A DNA stretch of 14,929 nt from an uncultured Spirochaetaceae bacterium. GTDB taxonomy: Bacteria; Spirochaetota; Spirochaetia; Sphaerochaetales; Sphaerochaetaceae. The stretch lies in assembly GCA_944389985.1 (NCBI GenBank), contig CALXON010000096.1:1-14929 (forward strand). Direction: 5' to 3'. A program made the translations under genes and the position numbers. Below, piece by piece: positions 6,688 to 13,761 of this stretch (its first letter is position 1; the number at the start of each line of letters is the position of its first letter). The notes under the pieces are model-generated. The model was not told where the DNA came from, searched no databases, and saw only the letters and a program-made list of their open reading frames with translations.

Positions 6688-6730
6688 CAGAAAAAGTCAG
6701 AGGGACTGAATGCGGATTAAAGTGATCACT
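6672..6730. repeat. Nested inverted repeats between converging mntP and hicB
   Basis: AGTGATCA (6672-6679) pairs with TGATCACT (6723-6730), enclosing a smaller hairpin TCTGAC (6683-6688) / GTCAGA (6696-6701). AGTGATCACT (6721-6730) is also a perfect palindrome. The inner hairpin overlaps the mntP stop, and the outer arm overlaps the hicB stop. There is no clear T-run on the plus strand. On the minus strand the run of A in the loop gives CTTTTTCTG within the hairpin only. It may still act as a shared transcript end. Confidence 0.35.
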
Positions 6731-7106
6731 GCATCTGCAGGCCTGACTGTCTGAGTACGGCATTCATGCTCAGAAGCATTATGCAGTACTGGTTCATGCT
6801 CACACCTTCATTCCTGGCATTTTCCATAAGCAGTCTGTGGAGTGATTTAGGCATTCTCAGCTTGAATTCACCACTGAATTTCTTCATGACATCCGGCTGT
6901 GGAATGGGGTCATCATTTTCTACGGCGGATGCCAGCCATGTTTCCTTTGCATCTTTGAGACTCTCCAGAGCATCTTCTTCTGTCAGACCAGTAGTGATGC
7001 AGCCCTTCAGTTCAGGTATACAGGCAACGTATCCTTCTTCATCAGCGTCCCGTATGATCTCGATTCTGTAAGGAAGACCCATGTAGTAGGCAAGGTCCTT
7101 TTTCAC
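6726..7106 (-). CDS. hicB: HicB-family antitoxin
   Basis: HicB neutralises the HicA RNase and represses their shared operon. The product has 126 residues. The N-terminal part-RNase-H fold shows the typical strands, with YVACIPELKGCITTGLTEEDAL (26-47; the family core is C-x-PEL-x-G). A C-terminal ribbon-helix-helix DNA-binding domain (about 79-115; GEFKLRMPKSLHRLL onward) makes this the DNA-binding variant of HicB. The start is GTG 7106. It overlaps the hicA stop by 4 bases (GTGA), with GAGGAGG upstream inside hicA, so the antitoxin is translationally coupled to the toxin. Confidence 0.93.
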   Translation of the reverse strand: MKKDLAYYMGLPYRIEIIRDADEEGYVACIPELKGCITTGLTEEDALESLKDAKETWLASAVENDDPIPQPDVMKKFSGEFKLRMPKSLHRLLMENARNEGVSMNQYCIMLLSMNAVLRQSGLQMQ

Positions 7107-7342
7107 TTCTTTTCCTCCTCTTCTACGGCATCACGCACGATGGCGATGTAAACTTTGAGAATCGGTTTGTGCTTTGGAATCACAATCTTCTCTTTCCCCT
7201 TACGGAAAATGTGATGACTGCTTCCTCCTTTGGGTTGTGTTTCCCTGTAACCATGATTCAGCAGTATTTTCCGCAGTTCTTCAAAACGCATGTCAGGAGA
7301 AAGAGCTTTCAGCCTTGACAGCAGTTTTTCCCACTGTGACAT
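7103..7342 (-). CDS. hicA: HicA-family mRNA interferase toxin
   Basis: HicA is a small double-stranded-RNA-binding-fold RNase that cleaves mRNAs when not bound by HicB. The product has 79 residues. The core GGSSHHIFRK (39-48) carries the conserved histidine (H43 or H44), followed by the strand KIVIPKHK that is typical of the family. The N-terminal 15 residues or so extend beyond the shortest HicA proteins. GGAG (7348-7351) is 5 nt before ATG 7342. The toxin-first order and the overlap with hicB are usual for hicAB. All expected residues are present, so the toxin is probably active. Confidence 0.92.
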   Translation of the reverse strand: MSQWEKLLSRLKALSPDMRFEELRKILLNHGYRETQPKGGSSHHIFRKGKEKIVIPKHKPILKVYIAIVRDAVEEEEKK

Positions 7343-7355
7343 TTTGTCTCCTTTA

Positions 7356-7385
7356 AATGTATGGTGACATCGTATGTGATGTCAA
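7356..7385 (-). promoter_or_regulatory. hicAB promoter
   Basis: On the minus strand, a perfect TTGACA (7385-7380) is followed 18 bases later by TACATT (7361-7356; 4 of 6). A shifted -10 (ATACAT, spacing 17) is also possible. The predicted start falls close to 7349, leaving only a short leader before hicA. Confidence 0.5.
7365..7384. promoter_or_regulatory. Perfect inverted repeat, likely HicB operator
   Basis: TGACATC (7365-7371) and GATGTCA (7378-7384) are perfect inverted copies separated by 6 bases. They lie exactly between, and overlap, the hicAB -35 and -10 elements. A ribbon-helix-helix dimer or tetramer such as HicB would bind this kind of site, so it is the best candidate for autorepression. 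Confidence 0.65.
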
Positions 7386-7411
7386 TGTGAAAAGTTTATG
7401 GTACTTGATAT

Positions 7412-7433
7412 CAATAGAGAGGCTGTCACAGCC
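7412..7433 (-). terminator. Weak hairpin after the large lipoprotein gene
   Basis: On the minus strand GGCTG-TGA-CAGCC (7433-7421) is followed by TCTCTATT, 24 nt after the stop at 7458. The 5-bp stem and poor T-run make it a weak terminator, so some read-through into hicAB is possible. Confidence 0.35.
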
Positions 7434-7457
7434 GGCAGGCCACAACAGCCATCTTCA

Positions 7458-9506
7458 TCAGCGTTTTATGCGCATTATCGCAAGCTCGTCGGGATTGTTG
7501 CTGTCATAGAGCACCATGTTTATGCCGCTCGGGGATATGATTATCTCATCGGGCTCGGAGATCTCAAGCGGTGTTCTCGCGATTTCCATGACATTCATTC
7601 CGTTGTCCAGTATTTCAAGTGTCACCAGCTCATTCTCTTCCTGATCGACATAGTATGCGAACTCGTAGTCAGGGGAGGATGCAAGGCCCTCGGTCCTTGA
7701 ACTCTGGAGCGGTATGCTGCTCTTCCTGTCCCATTCCATCTGTGATTCCTGTCCGAGTATTGACAGATATTCAGAAGTCTGGACCAGTACCGATTTACTT
7801 GATGTGAATGCCATTCCCGTCGGATTCTCGATGAACTCGAGATCATCTGACTTCACATAGCCTTCCTCAATACCCACGACATTGTCACGATAGCGGACTA
7901 TGATCGTACCATCCTTGTTGGCCATGAGTGCGAAACCGTCCTTTGAGTAGGTGCTGTCATATGGAAGGACTCCGTCGGTATATGAATCGAAGACTGTGTA
8001 GTTCGTGATGGCGAAATTCTCAGGTGTCGTCTCGTCAATCTTGAACACATAGTAGTTCGCGTACTTCCTGTCCCTGTCGAATATCGTGACGATGGCCCTG
8101 TTCCCGAACTTCATTCCTATTGTCGCGAAGTCACAGTAGGCGACAGGCACATCCTGTTCGATTGTAGTGTCGATATGGATTGTCCCGCTGCCGGCCTCCG
8201 TGACCTTTGTCATGGCATGGTTGTTCGGACTGTAATTGTAGAGCTTCACCGAGAACGGATCCTTAACTCCGACAATGACCTTGTATATGCTTGAGCTGTA
8301 TTCCTCAACAGCGAAGGTCGTGACAGTGCCGTTGATACCGAGACTTGAGAAGCTTATCTCATGCTCGATATGTATGCTGGAGCGCATGATCCTGCCGATC
8401 TGCACAGCCTTGCTTGCATTGGAGAATATCATGAGATTCCCGTCAGGCATGAACCTCACGAGGGTGTCCGCACCAAGCTTCAGGCCTCCTGTGCCGTTCC
8501 TGACAACTCCTCCCTGATTGGGCACACCTTCAGCGACGGATGTGACAGCCTCGAAGTTGACCGAAGTGCTGCCTGTTGAGCCGATGAGGGATGAGGAGGC
8601 GACCGCATCAAGCCTGTGGACTCCGAGCGGCGGTGTGAACTCAAGGACGGATCCCTCTCCGATCTTCTCTCCGTTCAGATGCCACGACACCTGGAAATTG
8701 TCCACGCTCTCTGTTTCCGATACAAGACTTACGGAGACAGGAGTATCCGCCTCGACCGTATCCTCAATACCTTCTATCGTGAACTTGACCGGAACTCCCG
8801 TGCTGTTCGTTATTTCCAGAGTCCCGGGTTCAGTAGGGTTTTTATCAAGATCGAAGACGATCTCCCCCTTCGACTCCTGATCTTCTGCTATCCGCACGGC
8901 TTCGGCACATCCTGCAGCGAGTATTCCGTTGTCATAGAGCTTCGCGGAGAGTATGTATGATCCGGCCTCATAGTCAGAACCCTTGTATGTGGCGGTTCCT
9001 GAGTGTTCGCTGAATGTCGTGAGCTCGAGGACTTTCTCCGTATCAGAACCGTACTGCGGACGGATCGAGAGCGTGACCTCTGCTTCTCCGATTATGAGAG
9101 ACGGATCCCATTTGAGTGTCACGTTCAGAGATCCCTTTCCCATGAGCTTGTCCAGCGTTATCGTGGCATTCGTGTTGGAAGAGGAGAAGCTGAATACCGT
9201 ACTTCCTCTCACCATCACATCCCCATGGGCGTTCATGCCTTCAGCCTCAAGCACCCACTCTCCGGAGATGAGACCTTCCACGGTGATGGATGTTCTCTCC
9301 GTCTCTACCTTGAAGTCAGCGCCCTGCGGACCTGTTCCTGTTATTCTGTACTCCTCGACTTCGAGAGGATACCCGGATGGAACTATGGATCTGGTACCTT
9401 TCTCCAGATTGATCCTCATCGTTCCGTGCGTCCTTGACTCCTCGCATGAGGGCATGACGAGAAGCATCAGGACGATCATCAGTGAAGTTAGCAATCTTGT
9501 CATCAT
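7458..9506 (-). CDS. Large predicted surface lipoprotein
   Basis: This 682-residue protein has a 20-residue signal peptide ending VMPSC. Cys21 is the likely lipidated residue, and the sequence fits the loose lipoboxes of spirochaetes. The first 330 residues or so look like several beta-sandwich (Ig-like) repeats: strands separated by Gly/Asp/Asn turns, with motifs such as GSLNVTLKW, AGSYILSAKL and GTLEITNSTG. The C-terminal half (about 340-682) has repeating strand blocks with DG, SPD and NKDG turns, for example FMPDGNLMIF, LMANKDGTIIV and ASSPDYEFAYYV, reminiscent of a beta-propeller. No enzyme motif or membrane segment is evident beyond the signal. AGGAGG (9513-9518) lies 6 nt before ATG 9506. 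A second ATG at 9503 is equally in frame. It likely binds ligands or surfaces at the cell envelope; no function is assigned. Confidence 0.88.
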   Translation of the reverse strand: MMTRLLTSLMIVLMLLVMPSCEESRTHGTMRINLEKGTRSIVPSGYPLEVEEYRITGTGPQGADFKVETERTSITVEGLISGEWVLEAEGMNAHGDVMVRGSTVFSFSSSNTNATITLDKLMGKGSLNVTLKWDPSLIIGEAEVTLSIRPQYGSDTEKVLELTTFSEHSGTATYKGSDYEAGSYILSAKLYDNGILAAGCAEAVRIAEDQESKGEIVFDLDKNPTEPGTLEITNSTGVPVKFTIEGIEDTVEADTPVSVSLVSETESVDNFQVSWHLNGEKIGEGSVLEFTPPLGVHRLDAVASSSLIGSTGSTSVNFEAVTSVAEGVPNQGGVVRNGTGGLKLGADTLVRFMPDGNLMIFSNASKAVQIGRIMRSSIHIEHEISFSSLGINGTVTTFAVEEYSSSIYKVIVGVKDPFSVKLYNYSPNNHAMTKVTEAGSGTIHIDTTIEQDVPVAYCDFATIGMKFGNRAIVTIFDRDRKYANYYVFKIDETTPENFAITNYTVFDSYTDGVLPYDSTYSKDGFALMANKDGTIIVRYRDNVVGIEEGYVKSDDLEFIENPTGMAFTSSKSVLVQTSEYLSILGQESQMEWDRKSSIPLQSSRTEGLASSPDYEFAYYVDQEENELVTLEILDNGMNVMEIARTPLEISEPDEIIISPSGINMVLYDSNNPDELAIMRIKR

Positions 9507-9546
9507 TCATTGCCTCCTGTAAGTCTATACGCTTCAGACCGGGGTT

Positions 9547-9573
9547 TCTGCCAATGTCCGGTGGCAGATTTTT
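9547..9573. repeat. Inverted repeat with T-run in the divergent region
   Basis: TCTGCCA (9547-9553) and TGGCAGA (9562-9568) are perfect inverted arms 8 bases apart. Read on the plus strand, they are followed by TTTTT (9569-9573), the shape of an intrinsic terminator. No plus-strand gene ends here, and the repeat touches the -35 region proposed for the next gene. Confidence 0.45.
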
Positions 9574-9590
9574 CCATGTAATGCTAGAAT
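9561..9590 (+). promoter_or_regulatory. Extended -10 promoter for the small membrane protein gene
   Basis: TGCTAGAAT (9582-9590) is an extended -10 element (TGN plus TAGAAT, 5 of 6). A partial -35 GTGGCA (9561-9566; 4 of 6) lies 18 bases upstream and overlaps the right arm of the inverted repeat. The predicted start is near 9597. Confidence 0.4.
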
Positions 9591-9630
9591 TCCAGTGCAT
9601 CGGGTTGTTCTGACCCGTCTGGGAGTCTCT

Positions 9631-10113
9631 ATGAAGCGTTTAGTGCTGTTTTTCCTTCTTGTGATCTTCGGGGTCTTTGTCTATTACGCATCATTCCGTG
9701 GAATGGTCATCTGGCCGCTTCTGGTCGCAGAACTTCTGCTCGTGGGTATCTACTACATCATCACGGCACTTGTGACGGAGAAGATGATCAGGAAGGTCAG
9801 GGGGAATGAGGATTTCTTCTTCGTGAGAGCCTCTCTCATCTCTGAGGATGGCACTGCGCTGACACAGGGAGCACTGACAGTGACACAGTCAGATGTGGTC
9901 TTCTATACGAGAAAGGAGGCAAAAGGCGGTGTCAAAGTCGTCTGGTCCTGTACTGTGCCCGAAATATCAGAGTACACGATAGGAAAGGTCAACGACCATC
10001 AGAAGGGACTCATGCTCACATTGAACGGAAGCGAGACCCCTGTGAAGTTCGTCTCTTCCCCGATAACGAAACAGGAGAGTGCGTTCAGAAAAGCTCTGGG
10101 ATGGGACAGCTGA
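9631..10113 (+). CDS. Small two-helix membrane protein with a cytoplasmic beta domain
   Basis: I do not recognise a named family. The 160-residue product has two N-terminal membrane helices (about 3-20 and 26-46). A soluble domain of about 110 residues follows, with alternating beta strands and a final helix (ITKQESAFRKALGW). This is the shape of a PH/GRAM-like domain anchored to the inner membrane. The positive-inside rule (KMIRKVR after helix 2) puts the soluble domain in the cytoplasm. ATG 9631 was chosen because GGGAG (9621-9625) lies 5 nt upstream. A GTG at 9595 would put 12 polar residues before the hydrophobic start and sits at the predicted transcription start. The gene diverges from the large lipoprotein gene. 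Confidence 0.8.
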   Translation: MKRLVLFFLLVIFGVFVYYASFRGMVIWPLLVAELLLVGIYYIITALVTEKMIRKVRGNEDFFFVRASLISEDGTALTQGALTVTQSDVVFYTRKEAKGGVKVVWSCTVPEISEYTIGKVNDHQKGLMLTLNGSETPVKFVSSPITKQESAFRKALGWDS

Positions 10114-10174
10114 GTAGAAAATCTGGCCGCACCTGCCTCTGTCGAACTTCCCATATCTGATTCATCCTTGAGCC

Positions 10175-10681
10175 ATGAAACGGCTCATCATCGTCATGAT
10201 CATCACCTGTCTTCTTCCTCTGTCTGCCGCTCCGGTGTGGCAGGCAGGTGTGGATCTCAGGTGCATTGACTCTTCCTTCTATCCGTCACTCCGCCTGGAT
10301 GCTGAAGCCTCATACAGGTTCGGATCGGTACGCGTATCCCTTCCGGTACGCTATTCCCATTCCTACGACTATGAGCTCGATTTCATTGAGACGGGGCTTG
10401 CCGTCTCTGTTTATCCTTTCGGAGATCTCGGTTTCTATGCAGGTGTCTCCCTGCTGCGTTTCGGCGCGTTCTGGGGACTTGAGGCTCCGGAGGATAACCT
10501 TATCTTCTTTTCCGAGGCGATGATCGGATGGACCATTGATTTCCCGTATTTCTATATCGAACCCAGGATATCCATTACCGATGTGTTTGCTTCCGAGGAG
10601 GCGAGGCTTTCGGTGCTCAGGGAAGCCGTACCGCAGTATTCACGTTTCAGAATCTCGCTTCTGGCCGGATTCGCAATGTAA
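10175..10681 (+). CDS. Secreted, barrel-like outer-membrane protein candidate
   Basis: This 168-residue protein has a clear signal peptide (MKRLIIVMIITCLLPLSAA, cleavage likely near Ala19). After it come alternating amphipathic strands rich in Tyr, Phe and Arg (YRFGSVRVSLPVRYSHS, GLAVSVYPFGDLGFYAGVSL, YFYIEPRISI, FRISLLAGFAM). The pattern of about eight strands in 150 residues suits a small 8-stranded outer-membrane barrel of the OmpA/OmpW size class. No specific family is recognised. No good ribosome site precedes ATG 10175; only TTGAG lies 5 nt before it. Translation may therefore be weak or depend on the upstream transcript. The next gene starts 16 nt after the stop, so the two are probably co-transcribed. 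Confidence 0.78.
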   Translation: MKRLIIVMIITCLLPLSAAPVWQAGVDLRCIDSSFYPSLRLDAEASYRFGSVRVSLPVRYSHSYDYELDFIETGLAVSVYPFGDLGFYAGVSLLRFGAFWGLEAPEDNLIFFSEAMIGWTIDFPYFYIEPRISITDVFASEEARLSVLREAVPQYSRFRISLLAGFAM

Positions 10682-10697
10682 TAGAGGAGGAATGACT

Positions 10698-11540
10698 ATG
10701 AGAAACGCAAGGATTTTCATTGACAAGGGAGTGGCTGTGCTTCTGATAGCTATGACGCTTGCCGTATCGTGCGCACTTCCCGGATCAGGGCCGGGTGTCA
10801 TCGATTCAAGAGCACTCACGTCCGCTGCAGGCCGTGTGATCGATGAGAACCTGTCTCTTGTGAGGGAGTACATCGCTGAGGATATTCCGGAAATATCCAG
10901 TATAGGGGATGCAGACGGCTATACGATCGCGACAAGGGCTCTGGGAGAGGAGAACGGGACAGAGTACCTTGAGTTCTGTCTGGAAACATCCCAGTTCGAG
11001 GATGCGGAGGATGTGTTCCGTGCAGCTGAGGGACTTGCTCCAGAGAGTGAGATAGAAAAAGCGCGGGATCAGGTGAAGAAGACGGAGACCAGACTCTATG
11101 CCGATGCCGGATACTATTCCAGGTTCATGTCACCGGCAGAGCAGGAAGCATTCTTCCAGGATCTGAAGAAGCTTGTGATCAAGAGCGCTGTGCTGCTCAC
11201 AGCTGCGGTCGTGTACGCTTTCGTGCCTGACATGATCTTCTGGGGCAAGATCGCGGCTGCCTCTGCTGTAGCCATCGCGGCAGGAGTCCTCACCACCTCG
11301 ATCATGGCTGTCGTGGAGTACTACAAGACCGGAGATCTGACAAAGACATTCGAGCAATGGCTGGAGGATGTCACTACTGAGCCTACGGCTTCATGGATGA
11401 TAGCTGCCTCGATGATAAGTATTGGAACCTCCCTCAACAGGTCACCGGTCCTTACAGGAATCATTCTCGGTGTCTTCACGATCTTCAATGTTGTCAATGA
11501 TGTGAAACCGATGCTCGAGAAGTATGATTTCTCAATCTGA
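10698..11540 (+). CDS. Lipoprotein with hydrophobic C-terminal segments
   Basis: This 280-residue protein has a 24-residue signal peptide ending LAVSC; Cys25 is the likely lipidated residue. A helical, acidic middle region (about 40-155) is rich in Glu, Asp and Lys. Three hydrophobic stretches follow: about 159-177, 180-205 and 234-262 (SWMIAASMISIG and LTGIILGVFTIFN). Lipoproteins rarely carry several membrane-like segments after the anchor; this could mean a hydrophobic helical hairpin that inserts into a membrane. No family is recognised. ATG 10698 was chosen because GAGGAGG (10684-10690) lies 7 nt upstream. ATG 10692 is only 1 nt from it. The frame stays open far upstream, but that overlaps the previous gene. 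The gene follows the barrel candidate by 16 nt. Confidence 0.82.
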   Translation: MRNARIFIDKGVAVLLIAMTLAVSCALPGSGPGVIDSRALTSAAGRVIDENLSLVREYIAEDIPEISSIGDADGYTIATRALGEENGTEYLEFCLETSQFEDAEDVFRAAEGLAPESEIEKARDQVKKTETRLYADAGYYSRFMSPAEQEAFFQDLKKLVIKSAVLLTAAVVYAFVPDMIFWGKIAAASAVAIAAGVLTTSIMAVVEYYKTGDLTKTFEQWLEDVTTEPTASWMIAASMISIGTSLNRSPVLTGIILGVFTIFNVVNDVKPMLEKYDFSI

Positions 11541-11567
11541 GAGGAAGGCGTGCAGTCTCAGGACTTC

Positions 11568-11596
11568 TTCAAAACATCAGCCCCTTGTGGCATAAT
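11568..11596 (+). promoter_or_regulatory. pepT promoter predicting a leaderless mRNA
   Basis: TTCAAA (11568-11573; 4 of 6) and CATAAT (11591-11596; 5 of 6) are 17 bases apart. Transcription would begin about 7 nt after the -10, at or next to the A of ATG 11603. No ribosome site precedes that ATG. Confidence 0.5.
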
Positions 11597-11602
11597 GACA
11601 GC

Positions 11603-12808
11603 ATGAGCACCCTACTTGAGAGATTCCTGAGATATGTCCGGACAGATACGATGAGTGACAGTTCACTTGTTTCCTCGTTGCGACCGTCAACTCCGGGACA
11701 GGAAGATCTTATGCACATGCTGTCAGATGAGCTGAAAGCGCTTGGAGCCATTACTTACTATGGTGAGGAGAAGGTTCTTCAGGGAGTTCTGAAAGGGAAC
11801 GTTCCCGGAGAACCTCTTGCGTTCATGGCCCATGTGGATACTGCGGATGATGTCCCTGGAAACGGTGTCAGGCCTGTGGTTCATCGGAATTATGACGGTA
11901 AGGACATCGTTCTGGACGGAGTCGTCATAAGGACGGACGAGAATCCCGATCTGGTGAAGTATGCAGGCGGTACTGTGATCACATCGGACGGGACGACACT
12001 TCTGGGTGCGGATGACAAGGCAGGTGTTGCCGTCATCATGGAGATGCTCTCGGCTCTCTCTTCAGATCCTTCCATTCCTCATCCTGACATAGAGGTCTAC
12101 TTCACGCCTGATGAGGAGACAGGTCACAGCCTTGACCGTTTCCCGTACGACAGGATGAAGGCCACTGTGTGCTATACAGTCGACGGGACTGAGGAGGGGG
12201 TGATCGACACAGGCTGTTTCAATGCCTCTTCCGCCGTGATAAGGATAAAGGGCATGGCAGTTCATCCGGGATCTGCCAAAGGTGTCATGAGGAATGCCGT
12301 ACAGGCTGCCTCATATATCGCGCAGTCACTTCCTGCATCTGAGAGTCCTGAGGCGACGGACGGACTTGAAGGATTCATCTCAGTCATGGACATGAAAGGC
12401 TCCGTGGATCATGCAGAGATGTCTCTGATCCTCCGTGATTTCAACATGAAAGGACTTGAGAGAAGGGAGGAGATGGTCAGGACCATCGTCAGAAGTGCGG
12501 AGAGCATATACAGGGTAACGGTCACCTTTGACATTGAGAGAAGCTACTGCAATTTCAGTGAGGTGACATCCAGCCATCCGTATGCGCTTGAGAGGCTTAG
12601 GGCTGCAGCACGTTCCATAGCACTTGATATAACAGAGAACATGGTCAGGGGCGGAACCGACGGAGCGCATCTCTCCACACATTCGATAGCTTCTCCTGAT
12701 ATCTTCACCGGAGGTCATAATCTTCATTCGGTCACGGAATGGGTAGCGCTGGAAGCAATGGAGAGAAGTCTTGAGCTTGTCCTGGCCATCGCAAGGGGGA
12801 GCAGATGA
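11603..12808 (+). CDS. pepT: Peptidase T, tripeptide aminopeptidase
   Basis: PepT is a cytoplasmic two-zinc aminopeptidase of the M20 family that removes the N-terminal residue of tripeptides. The product has 401 residues, close to E. coli PepT (408). The start LLERFLRYVRTDT aligns with the known N-terminus LLERFLNYVSLDT, which fixes ATG 11603. A TTG six codons upstream overlaps the -10 box. The metal and catalytic residues are all present: HVD (H77, D79), GADDKAG (D137/D138), PDEE (E171, E172), YTVDG (D194), VHPGSAKG with the dimerisation-domain histidine, GGTDG near 350, and GHNLH (H375). Unusually, it leads a cluster of envelope genes: its stop overlaps the next start by 4 bases (ATGA). 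A housekeeping role in peptide use remains most likely. Confidence 0.95.
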   Translation: MSTLLERFLRYVRTDTMSDSSLVSSLRPSTPGQEDLMHMLSDELKALGAITYYGEEKVLQGVLKGNVPGEPLAFMAHVDTADDVPGNGVRPVVHRNYDGKDIVLDGVVIRTDENPDLVKYAGGTVITSDGTTLLGADDKAGVAVIMEMLSALSSDPSIPHPDIEVYFTPDEETGHSLDRFPYDRMKATVCYTVDGTEEGVIDTGCFNASSAVIRIKGMAVHPGSAKGVMRNAVQAASYIAQSLPASESPEATDGLEGFISVMDMKGSVDHAEMSLILRDFNMKGLERREEMVRTIVRSAESIYRVTVTFDIERSYCNFSEVTSSHPYALERLRAAARSIALDITENMVRGGTDGAHLSTHSIASPDIFTGGHNLHSVTEWVALEAMERSLELVLAIARGSR

Positions 12809-13761
12809 GAAAACTGATGACTTTCATCCTTCTTGCATTCTCTGCTGTCCTGTATGCAAGTTCTGTGACTCCTGATGAGTCCTTCCCGGATTACGCCATT
12901 GCAGCTGTGGGAAGGGCTGTTGATGAGTCGACCCGCGGCCGTGGAGACCTTGATGTGGAGATATCGGAATACAGTGAGGATAATGAGACATTCTCAGACA
13001 TGATCCTCGCGTCATTCACCATAAGCGATGAAGGAAAGAGCAGCACTATAAACGCCATAGGTCATGATACGGAGGAGCTTTCAGCCGCAATAGGCGAGGA
13101 GATTACATCACTTCTGTACTATGAGGAGCTGCTGCTCGCTCCCGGACTCCGTCTTGATTACATTCACAGGGGATCATACTCATTCCTCTCTGATGAGTAT
13201 TTCAGGAGAGGAACGAGGTTGCGGGCTGTCGATTCCGATGGTGACATCCGAGGTGTGTTCGAGGTCTCTGACAGATATTCCGGTGCATATGTGCTCTCTC
13301 CTGTCTTCCTTGATAACCCATTTCCGGGGATATCACTGAGAAGAGAGGGTGCATGGACGGCATTCGGTTCCCTTTCCATGGGATTCTCATTCCCGTCTGT
13401 TGATGTGACAGCTTCTGTGGCACTGGGACGTACCGATCTTATGTATCCGTTCGTTCCTCTGGTCTCCTTCTTCACCCGCTATGTCAATGGCGAGATATAC
13501 TGCTACGGCGGTATCGGCATGGAGGCCTTCCTCGATATCCACAGAATATTCCCGTCCGTGCATTTCACCCTTCTGGAGGAGGGACGTATAGGAGCGGAGG
13601 CCTCGCTCCTTCTTGGTGGCGGTCCTTCCGGATTTGACTGGAAAGGACGTTTCTCCGTCTTCTATGAGCACAGGGCGACGCAGTCATTCTTCTGGAGAAT
13701 CGGCTATGAGAATCTTCAGGGAACGCATATGATGATGATAGGACTCGGAGGTGACTTCTGA
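12805..13761 (+). CDS. Secreted protein with probable C-terminal outer-membrane barrel
   Basis: This 318-residue protein has a signal peptide (MRKLMTFILLAFSAVLYASS; cleavage near residue 18-20). The first part (about 25-120) is a soluble alpha/beta region. A short beta module (about 135-180; RGTRLRAVDSDGDIRGVFEVSD) resembles small SH3-like or barrel repeats. The last 140 residues or so have alternating strands rich in Gly, Tyr and Phe (FGSLSMGFSFPSVDVTASVALG, CYGGIGMEAFLD, FSVFYEHRATQSFFWRIGYENL), ending GLGGDF with a terminal Phe, as in outer-membrane barrels. No named family is recognised. ATG 12805 overlaps the pepT stop (ATGA), with GGGGGA 4 nt upstream. The stop TGA overlaps the next gene if that gene begins at CTG 13758. 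Confidence 0.83.
   Translation: MRKLMTFILLAFSAVLYASSVTPDESFPDYAIAAVGRAVDESTRGRGDLDVEISEYSEDNETFSDMILASFTISDEGKSSTINAIGHDTEELSAAIGEEITSLLYYEELLLAPGLRLDYIHRGSYSFLSDEYFRRGTRLRAVDSDGDIRGVFEVSDRYSGAYVLSPVFLDNPFPGISLRREGAWTAFGSLSMGFSFPSVDVTASVALGRTDLMYPFVPLVSFFTRYVNGEIYCYGGIGMEAFLDIHRIFPSVHFTLLEEGRIGAEASLLLGGGPSGFDWKGRFSVFYEHRATQSFFWRIGYENLQGTHMMMIGLGGDF

Noticed and set aside
8983..9522. 179-codon plus-strand frame opposite the large lipoprotein gene
   Set aside because: It is the complement of a coding sequence with a clear signal peptide and ribosome site; no promoter or family match was seen.
5984..9568. Shared TCTGCC/GGCAGA arms in the riboswitch (5984-5998) and the divergent-region repeat (9547-9568) as a dispersed repeat family
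   Set aside because: Only six bases match, with different loops and flanks. The resemblance is likely chance.
10536..10697. Long upstream extension of the 10698 lipoprotein
   Set aside because: It overlaps the barrel-like gene in another frame and would bury the signal peptide. A strong ribosome site marks ATG 10698.
11541..11567. Terminator after the 10698 gene
   Set aside because: Only short AGTC/GACT and GAAG/CTTC arms are present, with no T-run.
11585..11602. TTG start six codons before pepT ATG
   Set aside because: It overlaps the -10 box and adds residues not found at the PepT N-terminus.
12062..12727. Minus-strand open frames inside pepT
   Set aside because: pepT is intact with all catalytic motifs, and the opposite frames are low-complexity shadows.
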